Shown here in pieces: positions 1 to 5,149 of a DNA stretch of 6,218 nucleotides. The stretch comes from Nitrospirota bacterium (GTDB lineage Bacteria > Nitrospirota > CAKKRA01 > 9FT-COMBO-42-15). The stretch covers positions 1 through 6,218 of the forward strand of contig JACPZJ010000225.1 in assembly GCA_016195585.1 (NCBI GenBank). The letters are read 5' to 3'. A model generated the notes under the pieces. The model did no database searches. It had not been told where the DNA came from and saw nothing but the letters and a program-made list of their open reading frames with translations. A program made the position numbers and the translations under genes. Each line of letters opens with the position of its first letter. Within the stretch, counting starts at the first letter, position 1.

Positions 1-316
1 ACTTCTCACCTAATGCAACCAAAGTAGCATCAGCTAAGTCCATCGGCAGGTCGTGATACTTTTTCATTAACTCCCTGCATCTGCGGCAGATATCTGCTTC
101 CAGCGGGTGTATCGTAACTCCACCCCTTTCAATAAACTCCCATAAATCATCCTGAACCTGATAAGAAAAATTTAAAAGATAAAACGCCTCTGTAATAACT
201 GGCCATGTAGTGATAAGAGGTTCGCTTATTTCTCTGAGGATGTCTATAGAGCGGTTATGATAATTATCATCTTTGTCAAAAAGGGCAACAATAGGGCCTG
301 TATCAAGGACAATCAA
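1..316 (-). CDS. PIN-domain toxin, VapC-like ribonuclease (3' end cut by window edge)
   Basis: The 105 visible residues have the PIN-domain pattern of VapC-type toxins, which are magnesium-dependent RNases usually acting on tRNA or rRNA. The N-terminus reads LIVLDTGPIVALFD, giving the first acidic residue Asp5. ITEAFYLL carries the second (Glu43), and MDLADATLVAL near the cut end carries the third and probably fourth (Asp93, Asp96). The start is a TTG at 314-316. It overlaps the TGA of the upstream antitoxin gene in a TTGA junction and has an AGGAG Shine-Dalgarno at 323-327, six bases away, so translational coupling to the antitoxin is likely. Full PIN toxins run about 130-140 residues, so roughly 25-35 residues lie outside the window. 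Family assignment is firm; the RNA target is unknown. Confidence 0.88.
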   Translation of the reverse strand, partial: MIVLDTGPIVALFDKDDNYHNRSIDILREISEPLITTWPVITEAFYLLNFSYQVQDDLWEFIERGGVTIHPLEADICRRCRELMKKYHDLPMDLADATLVALGEK

Positions 317-564
317 GCCTTTCTCCTAAAGGCTTTTCTTAGTATCTCTTCACCTCTTATAGAGAGGTCTCCCCTGCCGCTGCCTTTTTTATCAAGGAGG
401 TCTTCTATTAATCTATAGGGATGCCTCCTCTTCTCCTCAAGTATTGATGGGCAATAATGATTAAGAGAACGTTTAATTATCTCAGCCTTGCTAACATGGA
501 TAAGCCTTGCAGCCTCTTCCAATAAAGACTCTGTCTTTTTATCAAATCGTATGCTTGTAGGCAT
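313..564 (-). CDS. Ribbon-helix-helix antitoxin of the VapBC-like operon
   Basis: This 83-residue protein opens with TSIRFDKKTESLLEEAARL, a typical ribbon-helix-helix beginning: a short basic beta strand (residues 3-8) followed by two helices ending near residue 40. Such proteins dimerise through the strand, bind operator DNA, and neutralise the toxin with the C-terminal tail, here charged and probably flexible (residues 43-83, rich in K, R, E). The gene overlaps the PIN toxin start by four bases, so the pair forms an operon. AGGAGGG at 569-575 is a strong ribosome binding site for the ATG at 562-564. A perfect inverted repeat lies over the promoter just upstream, which fits autorepression by the antitoxin. 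Function is inferred from fold and partner; calling it CopG-like or VapB-like is a naming choice. Confidence 0.85.
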   Translation of the reverse strand: MPTSIRFDKKTESLLEEAARLIHVSKAEIIKRSLNHYCPSILEEKRRHPYRLIEDLLDKKGSGRGDLSIRGEEILRKAFRRKA

Positions 565-577
565 TTTTCCCTCCTAT

Positions 578-602
578 ATTGTGATACACATTGTATCACA
601 AT
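578..602. promoter_or_regulatory. Palindromic operator over the -10 box of the RHH-PIN operon
   Basis: ATTGTGATACA (578-588) is mirrored perfectly by TGTATCACAAT (592-602) with a three-base spacer. This is an 11-bp-arm inverted repeat covering the -10 element and predicted start site. A dimeric RHH antitoxin bound here would block RNA polymerase, the usual conditional autoregulation of type II toxin-antitoxin operons. The symmetry is seen directly; the identity of the binding protein is inferred from position. Confidence 0.78.
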
Positions 603-618
603 ACCTCATATATGTCAA
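590..618 (-). promoter_or_regulatory. Sigma70-type promoter of the RHH-PIN operon
   Basis: Read on the minus strand, a perfect TTGACA (-35, 613-618) is followed after exactly 17 bases by TACAAT (-10, 590-595, five of six consensus bases). Transcription would begin near 583, leaving a leader of about 20 bases that contains little beyond the AGGAGGG site. The -35 box lies 15 bases past the stop codon of the orphan aspS fragment. Confidence 0.8.
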
Positions 619-631
619 GGCTTCATTCCAG

Positions 632-733
632 ATTACTCCTTCTTCCCCTCCAGCCTGATGTTCAACTCCTTCAACTGCCCCTTTGTAACTTTACTCGGTG
701 CGTCGGTCATAAGGCAGACTGCCTTTTGGGTTT
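632..733. repeat. Outer direct repeat, copy 1 (aspS 3' end)
   Basis: This 102-bp stretch aligns without gaps to 5451-5552, with ten mismatches counted by eye (about 90% identity) and in the same orientation. The offset is 4819 bp. The sequences on either side of the two copies are unrelated. Confidence 0.9.
633..731 (-). pseudogene. Orphan 3'-end fragment of aspS
   Basis: The reverse strand reads TQKAVCLMTDAPSKVTKGQL and onward to LEGKKE and a TAA at 633-635. These are the last 32 residues of aspartyl-tRNA synthetase as found in the gene at the right end of the window, with only two substitutions (E to G, S to N). No start codon or synthetase sequence precedes it; similarity stops abruptly at about 733. 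It cannot encode a working enzyme. Eight of the ten base differences are silent, so this piece diverged while part of a functional gene and was separated from it later. It may be the original gene end displaced by an insertion, or an end brought in with the adjacent toxin-antitoxin operon. Confidence 0.9.
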
Positions 734-1026
734 GGCTCATTCATGCCATTCATTTTCTCGCCAGCAATGAACAGTCATGATAATCACTTGAAGATTATCA
801 GCCGTGAAATGAACATTAAGGCAGTGAAATATTTTTGCAGAAGATTAAGGGTTGTATAATGGGTAGACCCGACCCTGATGCTTCTCCTGATGTATACAAT
901 TGTATAAAAGATGCTACTGAAAAAGAAAAATAGTCTATCTATAAAAAGACGATTTGAACCAACTAACACTGCCCCTTCCCTTTTTTGCAGGCAACATATT
1001 TCTTTGACCATGAGGTCTTATTTTCA
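734..1026. other. Poorly coding interval between the aspS fragment and the TPR gene
   Basis: No recognisable gene is present in these 293 bases. A minus-strand open frame through 784-1011 translates to a low-complexity, phenylalanine- and isoleucine-rich sequence with no family features and is probably chance. On the plus strand two short frames touch at a TAATG junction: 743-859 (38 residues, containing KIISREMNIKAVKYFCRRLR) and 859-933 (24 residues, starting MGRPDPDASPDVYN). The second has AAGGG seven bases upstream. They may be relics of a gene carried in by recombination. A perfect 14-bp palindrome, TATACAATTGTATA, sits at 893-906. No terminator hairpin is evident for either flanking gene. 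Confidence 0.5.
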
Positions 1027-2343
1027 TCACACGCAGATGTTTTTTTTTGCATTACAAAGTTCAAGATATTTTTCAAATGATTCGTAAGCCTTATCATCAT
1101 TTAATCGGTATAATGCCAAACCTAACAAATACCAACCTTGCGCATTCTCAGGATTAAGGGATGTAGCCATACGCAAATCATCAGCAGCCCATTTATAGTT
1201 CTTTAAATCATAGTACTGATATTCACCCTTTTCTCTCCATACTTTTGCATCGTATTTTCCATAAATAAGTGCATTTTGATAATCCTTTTCTGCATCATTA
1301 TATCTTTTCAGCTTTCTATATATTTCTGCACGCACTATTAAGTAATCTGGTTCCAGAGGATCTAATTCCAAAGACAGATTAATGTCCTTTAGTGCCTCAT
1401 CAAGCCTCCCTAATTTATAGTAAGTTTTAGCTCTGTGCTCCAAAACTCCACCTTGCAATGGCCTTATCTCTAATGACTTATTAAAATCTGCTAAAGCATT
1501 ATCATATTGCTTTTTTCTATAAAATTTTTTGCCACTTTGAAAAGGATACGAAGATTTACCATAGAAGGTAAGAGCCTCGCTATACTTTTTGTCAGCAGCA
1601 GTTTCATCACCGGCTTTTTTTAATAACTCCCCCTCTGCCTCCAAAACATAGCTGTGCAGAGATTTCAGTCGTGGGTCCTTTTCTATATATTTTTGTGATT
1701 CATTAGCAAATTGTTTCATCTCCTCAATAGAACCACCCCATTTTGGAATCAAACTACGAATATATTTAGTTCTAACAACATAGCTGTGGGGATTAATCCT
1801 CAGACCTCTATTTAAAGTATCATTTATGAACTCCCGCTCTCCCAATGCCATTCCTATGCTTATAAGATAACTATAACCTACAACAATTTTTGGATTAATC
1901 TGCGCTGCATCCTGAATATCATTTTTTGATTTTGCAAAGAATTTTTTCATCTCCTTTATCTGGGTTGACATTGTCTTATCTATATATTTTGAACCACGGC
2001 TTAACCAAGCAAGATGAGAGTAATACGCTCCCCTCGCCATTAAAGCCGAATATGATTTTGGCATTTTATTGACCCATTCATTTAGGTTTTTTTCAATACT
2101 GGGGTCTGATGTATAAAAAGTAAAATATACATAATCAACCACATCCTCTTTTTGATAGTCAAAATCTTTCTCATAGTCTGTCTGATAATTTACCAATATT
2201 GTTTCCAAACGAGCGTAATTTCTCTCCTTTAAAAGCTTAAGAAGTTCAAGTTTATTTGGGAAGTCTGATGCAAAGGATAAAGAGCTAAAGGAGAAGATGA
2301 TGGCTGTTAAGAAAACCCAAGCCTGATAAAAACTCTTACGCAT
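1027..2343 (-). CDS. Exported tetratricopeptide-repeat protein, DUF4034-like
   Basis: The chosen ATG at 2341-2343 begins MRKSFYQAWVFLTAIIFSFS, a Sec signal peptide with likely cleavage after SFA, and AGAAGG lies five bases upstream. An ATG at 2371-2373, in frame and overlapping the TGA of the previous gene as ATGA, would add ten residues ahead of the signal peptide and has no well-placed ribosome site. The N-terminal half resembles DUF4034 proteins (kMPKSYSALMARGAYY, then IPKWGGSIEEMKQF); I recall this resemblance and did not test it. From about residue 260 of the mature region onward come four or five TPRs, for instance YDNALADFNKSLEIRP, LDEALKDINLSLELDP and YKWAADDLRMATSLNP. TPR superhelices bind partner proteins, so this is probably a periplasmic scaffold; its partner is unknown. 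It probably shares an operon with the small membrane protein upstream. Confidence 0.85.
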   Translation of the reverse strand: MRKSFYQAWVFLTAIIFSFSSLSFASDFPNKLELLKLLKERNYARLETILVNYQTDYEKDFDYQKEDVVDYVYFTFYTSDPSIEKNLNEWVNKMPKSYSALMARGAYYSHLAWLSRGSKYIDKTMSTQIKEMKKFFAKSKNDIQDAAQINPKIVVGYSYLISIGMALGEREFINDTLNRGLRINPHSYVVRTKYIRSLIPKWGGSIEEMKQFANESQKYIEKDPRLKSLHSYVLEAEGELLKKAGDETAADKKYSEALTFYGKSSYPFQSGKKFYRKKQYDNALADFNKSLEIRPLQGGVLEHRAKTYYKLGRLDEALKDINLSLELDPLEPDYLIVRAEIYRKLKRYNDAEKDYQNALIYGKYDAKVWREKGEYQYYDLKNYKWAADDLRMATSLNPENAQGWYLLGLALYRLNDDKAYESFEKYLELCNAKKNICV

Positions 2344-2369
2344 ATAAGCCTTCTCCATTATTTTCCAAT

Positions 2370-2621
2370 TCATTCATTATTATTAATATCCTGAAATTCG
2401 TTTTTGAAGTGTCTGAATAGTTTTTTGAAAGCCAGAATGCCAGCTAATAACGCTATGCTAATTCCAAGAATCGTTATAAATAAGACTATTATGCTTGGTA
2501 GCCTTGACACAATGAGATTTATAGACAAAATTATTGATAGCACTATATTCGCAACCATAATCGCAATAAAAATGGATAAATAATACAACAACCATTTTTT
2601 CAAAAAAAGCCTATTTTTCAT
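2370..2621 (-). CDS. Small inner-membrane protein with two predicted helices
   Basis: This 83-residue protein is not from a family I recognise. A basic N-terminus (KNRLFLKK) precedes a hydrophobic segment at about residues 10-37 and a second at about 42-65, followed by a charged tail (KKLFRHFKNEFQDINNNE). By the positive-inside rule both ends should be cytoplasmic, giving a helical hairpin. Its stop overlaps an in-frame ATG of the TPR gene as ATGA, so the two are probably co-transcribed and perhaps coupled. There is no clear Shine-Dalgarno before its ATG. The gene begins 11 bases inside the end of the protease fragment upstream, so its translation may depend on that frame. Size and spacing support a real gene, but conservation was not tested. 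Confidence 0.65.
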   Translation of the reverse strand: MKNRLFLKKWLLYYLSIFIAIMVANIVLSIILSINLIVSRLPSIIVLFITILGISIALLAGILAFKKLFRHFKNEFQDINNNE

Positions 2622-2862
2622 AAGGGGTCGTCATAAATAAGCGGGACAATTCTCTTATTCCTTCTTTTAAATTATACAACCCGCTGCCTTGACTGATTGG
2701 CTTGCCTTTCTGATCATAGGCTATGATAACCACAACTGCCTTGTTGTTCTCCTTGAAAACCTTATCAGCATCTGCAAAGGAGATGGAGGGCAAGAGCATT
2801 TTTACAATTAGCAGGAGAGTAAGAATGAGGATGTTTCTTTTATTAATAAAATTTAACAACAT
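2611..2862 (-). pseudogene. Truncated HtrA-like serine protease, copy 1 (signal peptide and start of domain only)
   Basis: Starting at the ATG at 2860-2862, the product has a signal peptide (KRNILILTLLLIVKMLLPSI, then SFADAD) and the opening of a trypsin-like domain, KAVVVIIAYDQKGKPISQGS. Right after the GSG of the oxyanion-side strand it leaves the family and ends with an unrelated tail (LYNLKEGIRELSRLFMTTPYEK). All three catalytic residues (His, Asp, Ser) are missing, so no protease activity is possible. Its first 60 codons and leader are about 94% identical to copy 2 at 4660-4853. A TTG at 2875-2877 could extend it by five residues, but the ATG preceded by GGAG is preferred. The frame could still export a short peptide or help translate the overlapping membrane gene. 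Confidence 0.8.
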
Positions 2863-2874
2863 TTTGCCTTGCTC
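2681..2874. repeat. Inner direct repeat, copy 1 (protease leader and 5' end)
   Basis: This 194-bp stretch aligns without gaps to 4660-4853 in the same orientation, with about twelve mismatches counted by eye (94% identity). The homologous block begins a few bases before the ribosome binding site and ends in the GSG codons. The offset is 1979 bp, and the interval holds orf6N and higBA. Confidence 0.88.
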
Positions 2875-2883
2875 CAATTAAAG

Positions 2884-3453
2884 TTAACTCACTTTTTTAA
2901 CAGCCTTGCGGCTTAGCGTTCTATACTGCGCGCTGCGCTCCCGGACAACAAATCCTATTTTCTTCTTCTTAGGCTCCGGCTCTGCCATTAACTGGCGGAT
3001 TGCGTCAAAAACGATTTTTATTTCTTCATCGTGTCTTTCTATCTTTTGCTCAATCTGCGCCAATTTATGGGCAAGTTCTTTGTGTGTGGACAGTATCTCC
3101 CGCAGTTTCACAAATGCTCGCATAATAGCAATGTTTGCCAGTATAGCTCTTTCGCTATTTAAAACAGTGGCGAGCATTGCAACTCCTTGTTCAGTGAAAA
3201 CATAAGGCTGATATCCTCCGAGATATTTTCGTGAAGGTATCGCATTTTGCGATACCATAATGTCAATTTCCTTTTCATCTAATTGGAACATGAAATCTTG
3301 TGGAAAACGCCTTATATTCCGCTTAACTTGTTCTCTTAATCTTATTGGTTTTACACCATAAAGAACAGCAAGGTCCTTATCCAACATTACCTTTTGCCCG
3401 CGTATCAAATAGATTTTTCTTTCAATCATCTCTATTGGAACAATAGCATCCAT
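2884..3453 (-). CDS. ORF6N-domain DNA-binding protein
   Basis: Residues about 5-95 match the ORF6N domain, a probable DNA-binding module first described in large DNA viruses and phages and common in bacterial accessory DNA. The recognisable order is IERKIYLIRGQKVMLDKDLA, then LYGV, then LREQVKRNIRRFPQDFMFQL, then PYVFTEQGVAMLATVLNSER. A charged helical stretch (about 112-150, LAHKLAQIEQKIERHDEEIK) should form a coiled coil, followed by a basic tail with KKKKIGF, usual for the family. I place the start at the ATG 3451-3453 (MDAIVPIEMIE): GGAGG lies three bases upstream and this N-terminus matches relatives. An ATG seven codons upstream at 3474 has only a weak site. It is divergent from higBA. 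Its target and role, antirepressor or other regulator, are unknown. Confidence 0.88.
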   Translation of the reverse strand: MDAIVPIEMIERKIYLIRGQKVMLDKDLAVLYGVKPIRLREQVKRNIRRFPQDFMFQLDEKEIDIMVSQNAIPSRKYLGGYQPYVFTEQGVAMLATVLNSERAILANIAIMRAFVKLREILSTHKELAHKLAQIEQKIERHDEEIKIVFDAIRQLMAEPEPKKKKIGFVVRERSAQYRTLSRKAVKKVS

Positions 3454-3640
3454 ATTCCTCCAGCTTAAAGTCATAATTTCTCTTTCTTATACTAATCTCC
3501 ATGGAAAGTATCTGGCCTTGAAACATCAGTTTCTCCCCCTTAATAACCTCTACCTGCAAATCACGATAATCCGCAATCCCTTTATATTAAGCGCTGCATG
3601 AGCCTTATAAAAAACCTCATCATTGCAGCAAATTAGTATA

Positions 3641-3669
3641 ATCTTAATTCTATAACATGGTATTGTCAA
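3641..3669 (-). promoter_or_regulatory. Possible promoter for orf6N
   Basis: A perfect TTGACA on the minus strand (3664-3669) is followed after 17 bases by TAAGAT (3641-3646, four of six consensus bases). The leader to the orf6N start would be about 180 bases, long for a simple gene. The weak -10 and long leader keep this tentative. Confidence 0.4.
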
Positions 3670-3746
3670 GACTTTCTATACTTTGTTTAACAGAATTAAA
3701 TATAAGGCAAAGGTCTTTTCTTATTGGCAATAATGCTGAAAAAATC

Positions 3747-3776
3747 TTGACTGCACACCAAATATCTATTTATAAT
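3747..3776 (+). promoter_or_regulatory. Promoter of the higBA operon
   Basis: TTGACT (3747-3752, five of six) is followed after 18 bases by a perfect TATAAT (3771-3776). Transcription would start near 3783, about 70 bases before the HigB start codon. That leader contains the palindrome at 3819-3845. A second TATAAT at 3811-3816 has no convincing -35 partner. Confidence 0.7.
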
Positions 3777-3818
3777 GTTTTAAGTATAAAAAAATATTAG
3801 GCAAATAATTTATAATTG

Positions 3819-3845
3819 ATATTAGCATGGGTTCCATGCTAATAT
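3819..3845. promoter_or_regulatory. Palindromic operator or leader hairpin of higBA
   Basis: ATATTAGCATGG (3819-3830) and CCATGCTAATAT (3834-3845) are perfect inverted repeats with a three-base spacer. The right arm ends six bases before the GTG start of higB and overlaps its ribosome binding region. As DNA it fits a HigA dimer operator; as RNA it would fold into a stable hairpin that hides the start of the toxin message. Lack of a following T-run argues against a terminator. Confidence 0.75.
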
Positions 3846-3851
3846 GGGTGT

Positions 3852-4145
3852 GTGATTCAGTCATTTAAAGACAAGGGAACAGAAGATATTTTTAATGGCA
3901 AAAATTCTAAAGATGCAAGAGGAACATGCCCACAATCGTTATGGAAGATTGCATCAAGGAAATTGGATCAACTCGATTCTGTAAAATATCTGAATGAACT
4001 GCGTGTTCCCCCAAACAATAAATTTGAAGCCCTGACAAAAGATAGAAAAGGGCAATATAGCATAAGGATAAATAATCAATATCGCATATGCTTCACATGG
4101 CATGAATCAGGACCAGAAAAAGTAGAGATTACGGATTATCATTAG
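3852..4145 (+). CDS. higB: HigB toxin, RelE-superfamily mRNA interferase
   Basis: HigB toxins bind the ribosomal A site and cut mRNA during translation. This 97-residue protein follows the family end to end: an N-terminal IQSFKDKGTEDIFNGKNSKD, LNELRVPPNNKFEALTKDRK in the middle, the strand pair YSIRINNQYRICFTW, and a terminal VEITDYH with the conserved C-terminal histidine. The start must be the GTG at 3852, because a stop codon lies four codons upstream in frame and the conserved N-terminus begins exactly there. Its ribosome site is weak (GGG at 3846-3848) and abuts the palindrome, so toxin translation is probably kept low. As usual for higBA, and unlike most systems, the toxin gene comes first. 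HigA follows after 31 bases. Confidence 0.93.
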   Translation: MIQSFKDKGTEDIFNGKNSKDARGTCPQSLWKIASRKLDQLDSVKYLNELRVPPNNKFEALTKDRKGQYSIRINNQYRICFTWHESGPEKVEITDYH

Positions 4146-4164
4146 TTATAAATTGTTATATTTT

Positions 4165-4171
4165 AAGGAGG
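4165..4171 (+). promoter_or_regulatory. Strong ribosome binding site of higA
   Basis: AAGGAGG lies five bases before the ATG at 4177. It decides the higA start over an in-frame TTG at 4153, which has no site. The contrast with the weak higB site would favour excess antitoxin. Confidence 0.8.
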
Positions 4172-4176
4172 CAAAT

Positions 4177-4494
4177 ATGGTTCGCATACCAAAACATAGA
4201 GAGCCAACTCATCCCGGGGAGATGCTTCTTGAAGAGTTTTTAATTCCTATGGGTATTACCCAGCGGGAATTGGCAAAGGAAATTCATGTTTCATACCAGA
4301 GGATTAATGAAATCATCAACAAACGCCGTAGTATAACACCCAGTACAGCTTTGCGGCTTGCTAAATTCTTTGGGGTTTCAGAAGATTTCTGGATGAATCT
4401 ACAACTCAGATGGGATATATATAAAGCGAAACTTAATGAGGCAAAAGAATTAGAAACAATAAGGGTCATCAGAATGAATGGGGCGTTGGTATAA
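4177..4494 (+). CDS. higA: HigA antitoxin, XRE-family helix-turn-helix
   Basis: HigA neutralises HigB and represses the operon as a dimer. From the ATG at 4177 the protein has 105 residues, in the normal range. It begins with the family signature HREPTHPGEMLLEEFLIPMG, followed by an HTH_3 domain: ITQRELAKEIHVSYQRINEI carries the two DNA-binding helices (about residues 27-47) and NKRRSITPSTALRLAKFFGV completes the bundle. SEDFWMNLQLRWDIYKA is the conserved C-terminal part of HigA proteins. Its likely target is the palindrome before higB. The gene ends 29 bases from the stop of the convergent protease fragment; I see no terminator hairpin between them. Confidence 0.93.
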   Translation: MVRIPKHREPTHPGEMLLEEFLIPMGITQRELAKEIHVSYQRINEIINKRRSITPSTALRLAKFFGVSEDFWMNLQLRWDIYKAKLNEAKELETIRVIRMNGALV

Positions 4495-4523
4495 CCTCGG
4501 GCATAGCGTTAAATCTTCATCGT

Positions 4524-4841
4524 TCACAGCCTTGCCTTGTCTATACAAATAAAGCCCTCAACCTCAATGACCTTACTGCCTGCCTTTATTGCAATATCTT
4601 TTGCATTGCTTACAACATGATAGTTTGTAACAATTGCGCCGTCCTGCCTGACGATAAAACCGCTGCCTTGACTGATTGGCTTGCCTTTCTGGTCATAGGC
4701 TATGATAACCACAACAGCCTTGTTGTTTTCCTTGAAAATCTTATCAGCATCTGCAAAGGAGATGGAGGGCAAGAGTATTTTTACAATTAGCAGGAGAGAA
4801 AGAAAGAAGATGTTTCTTTTATTAATAACATTTAATGGCAT
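4524..4841 (-). pseudogene. Truncated HtrA-like serine protease, copy 2 (keeps catalytic His only)
   Basis: The 105-residue product has a signal peptide (NKRNIFFLSLLLIVKILLPS, cleavage probably after SFA) and the first strands of a trypsin-like domain: GSGFIVRQDGAIVTNYHVVS, with His75 of the catalytic triad in NYHVV. The frame stops shortly after VEGFICIDKA, where relatives continue to the catalytic Asp and, much later, the GNSGGP serine; intact HtrA-like proteins run to several hundred residues. It is therefore a 5' fragment and inactive. The truncation falls beside the end of higA, consistent with DNA joined there by recombination. The leader and first 60 codons repeat copy 1 at 2681-2874. 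It lies 39 bases downstream of the RelE-like toxin and may be co-transcribed. Confidence 0.85.
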
Positions 4842-4853
4842 TTTGCCTTGCTC
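4660..4853. repeat. Inner direct repeat, copy 2 (protease leader and 5' end)
   Basis: This block aligns without gaps to 2681-2874, same orientation, about 94% identical. Similarity stops at 4853, just upstream of the ribosome binding site; the upstream neighbour here is the RelE-like toxin gene, while at copy 1 it is orf6N. Confidence 0.88.
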
Positions 4854-4879
4854 ATGAAATGTAAGAAAAGGGCTCTTTA

Positions 4880-5149
4880 TTAGTACACCTCATCATGTGT
4901 TCCTATATCAATCAATAAAATCTCGTCTTCTTTTAAAAACTTGAAAATTACACGATGGTCGTAACTTACACTAAATGCCCAAAGGCCTTCAAGCCTTCCA
5001 GTAAGTTTATGGGTTCTTAATTTTGGATTGAAGGGATTTTTTGAAAATAATTCTATGCTATTCCAAAACCTCTTTTTAATCGCATTGTTGCTTTTTACTT
5101 TTTTATTATAAATTCTCTTAAATCCTTGATCCCAATTTATTTTAATCAC
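4880..5149 (-). CDS. RelE/YafQ-like toxin (mRNA interferase)
   Basis: This 89-residue protein has the RelE/ParE fold pattern closest to YafQ-like toxins, which cleave mRNA on the ribosome. The N-terminus is a basic helical region (FKRIYNKKVKSNNAIKKRFW). Then come LRTHKLTGRLEGLWAFSVSY with His47, DHRVIFKF, and the C-terminal IDIGTHDEVY with His85, aligning to the terminal catalytic GTH motif of YafQ. These histidines support an RNase rather than a ParE-type gyrase poison. The start codon lies inside the antitoxin gene (overlap 5142-5149), so the two are translationally coupled with the antitoxin first. The catalytic assignment rests on motif reading by eye. Confidence 0.88.
   Translation of the reverse strand: MIKINWDQGFKRIYNKKVKSNNAIKKRFWNSIELFSKNPFNPKLRTHKLTGRLEGLWAFSVSYDHRVIFKFLKEDEILLIDIGTHDEVY

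Larger units (their letters stand above)
3454..3851. other. Divergent intergenic region with a decayed reading frame, between orf6N and higBA
   Basis: The right part (3747-3845) holds the higBA promoter and operator, listed separately. On the minus strand the left part contains what looks like a frameshifted coding relic. One frame reads CCNDEVFYKAHAALNIKG and then stops. A second frame takes over within the same KG codons and reads IADYRDLQVEVIKGEKLMFQ and on into the start of orf6N. Joined by a one-base change they would give a continuous protein segment that I cannot assign to a family. A minus-strand -35 box TTGACA (3664-3669) with TAAGAT (3641-3646) 17 bases on could drive transcription through this relic into orf6N. 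Confidence 0.45.

Noticed and set aside
951..960. GATTTGAACC, resembling a tRNA T-loop on the minus strand
   Set aside because: The flanking bases do not pair into a T stem, and no acceptor or anticodon arm can be found around it.
784..1011. 75-residue minus-strand open frame downstream of the TPR gene
   Set aside because: The product is low-complexity and hydrophobic without a family pattern or good ribosome site, and it lies between rearrangement scars. I treat it as chance.
2640..2685. Transcription terminator from the AGCGGG/CCCGCT pairing
   Set aside because: The loop would be 34 bases long and no T-run follows on either strand.
2906..3205. Plus-strand open frame opposite orf6N
   Set aside because: It is antisense to a well-supported conserved gene and shows only serine- and isoleucine-rich shadow composition. 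The frames at 4284-4469, 5155-5385, 5434-5667, 5477-5734 and 5868-6107 are rejected for the same reason.
3454..3474. Upstream ATG start for orf6N
   Set aside because: It has only a weak purine stretch upstream, while the ATG at 3451-3453 has GGAGG and matches the usual ORF6N N-terminus. Spacing of three bases is short, so some doubt remains.
4153..4176. Earlier TTG start for higA
   Set aside because: It would place AAGGAGG inside the coding region and add eight residues not typical of HigA. The ATG at 4177 has the site at proper distance.
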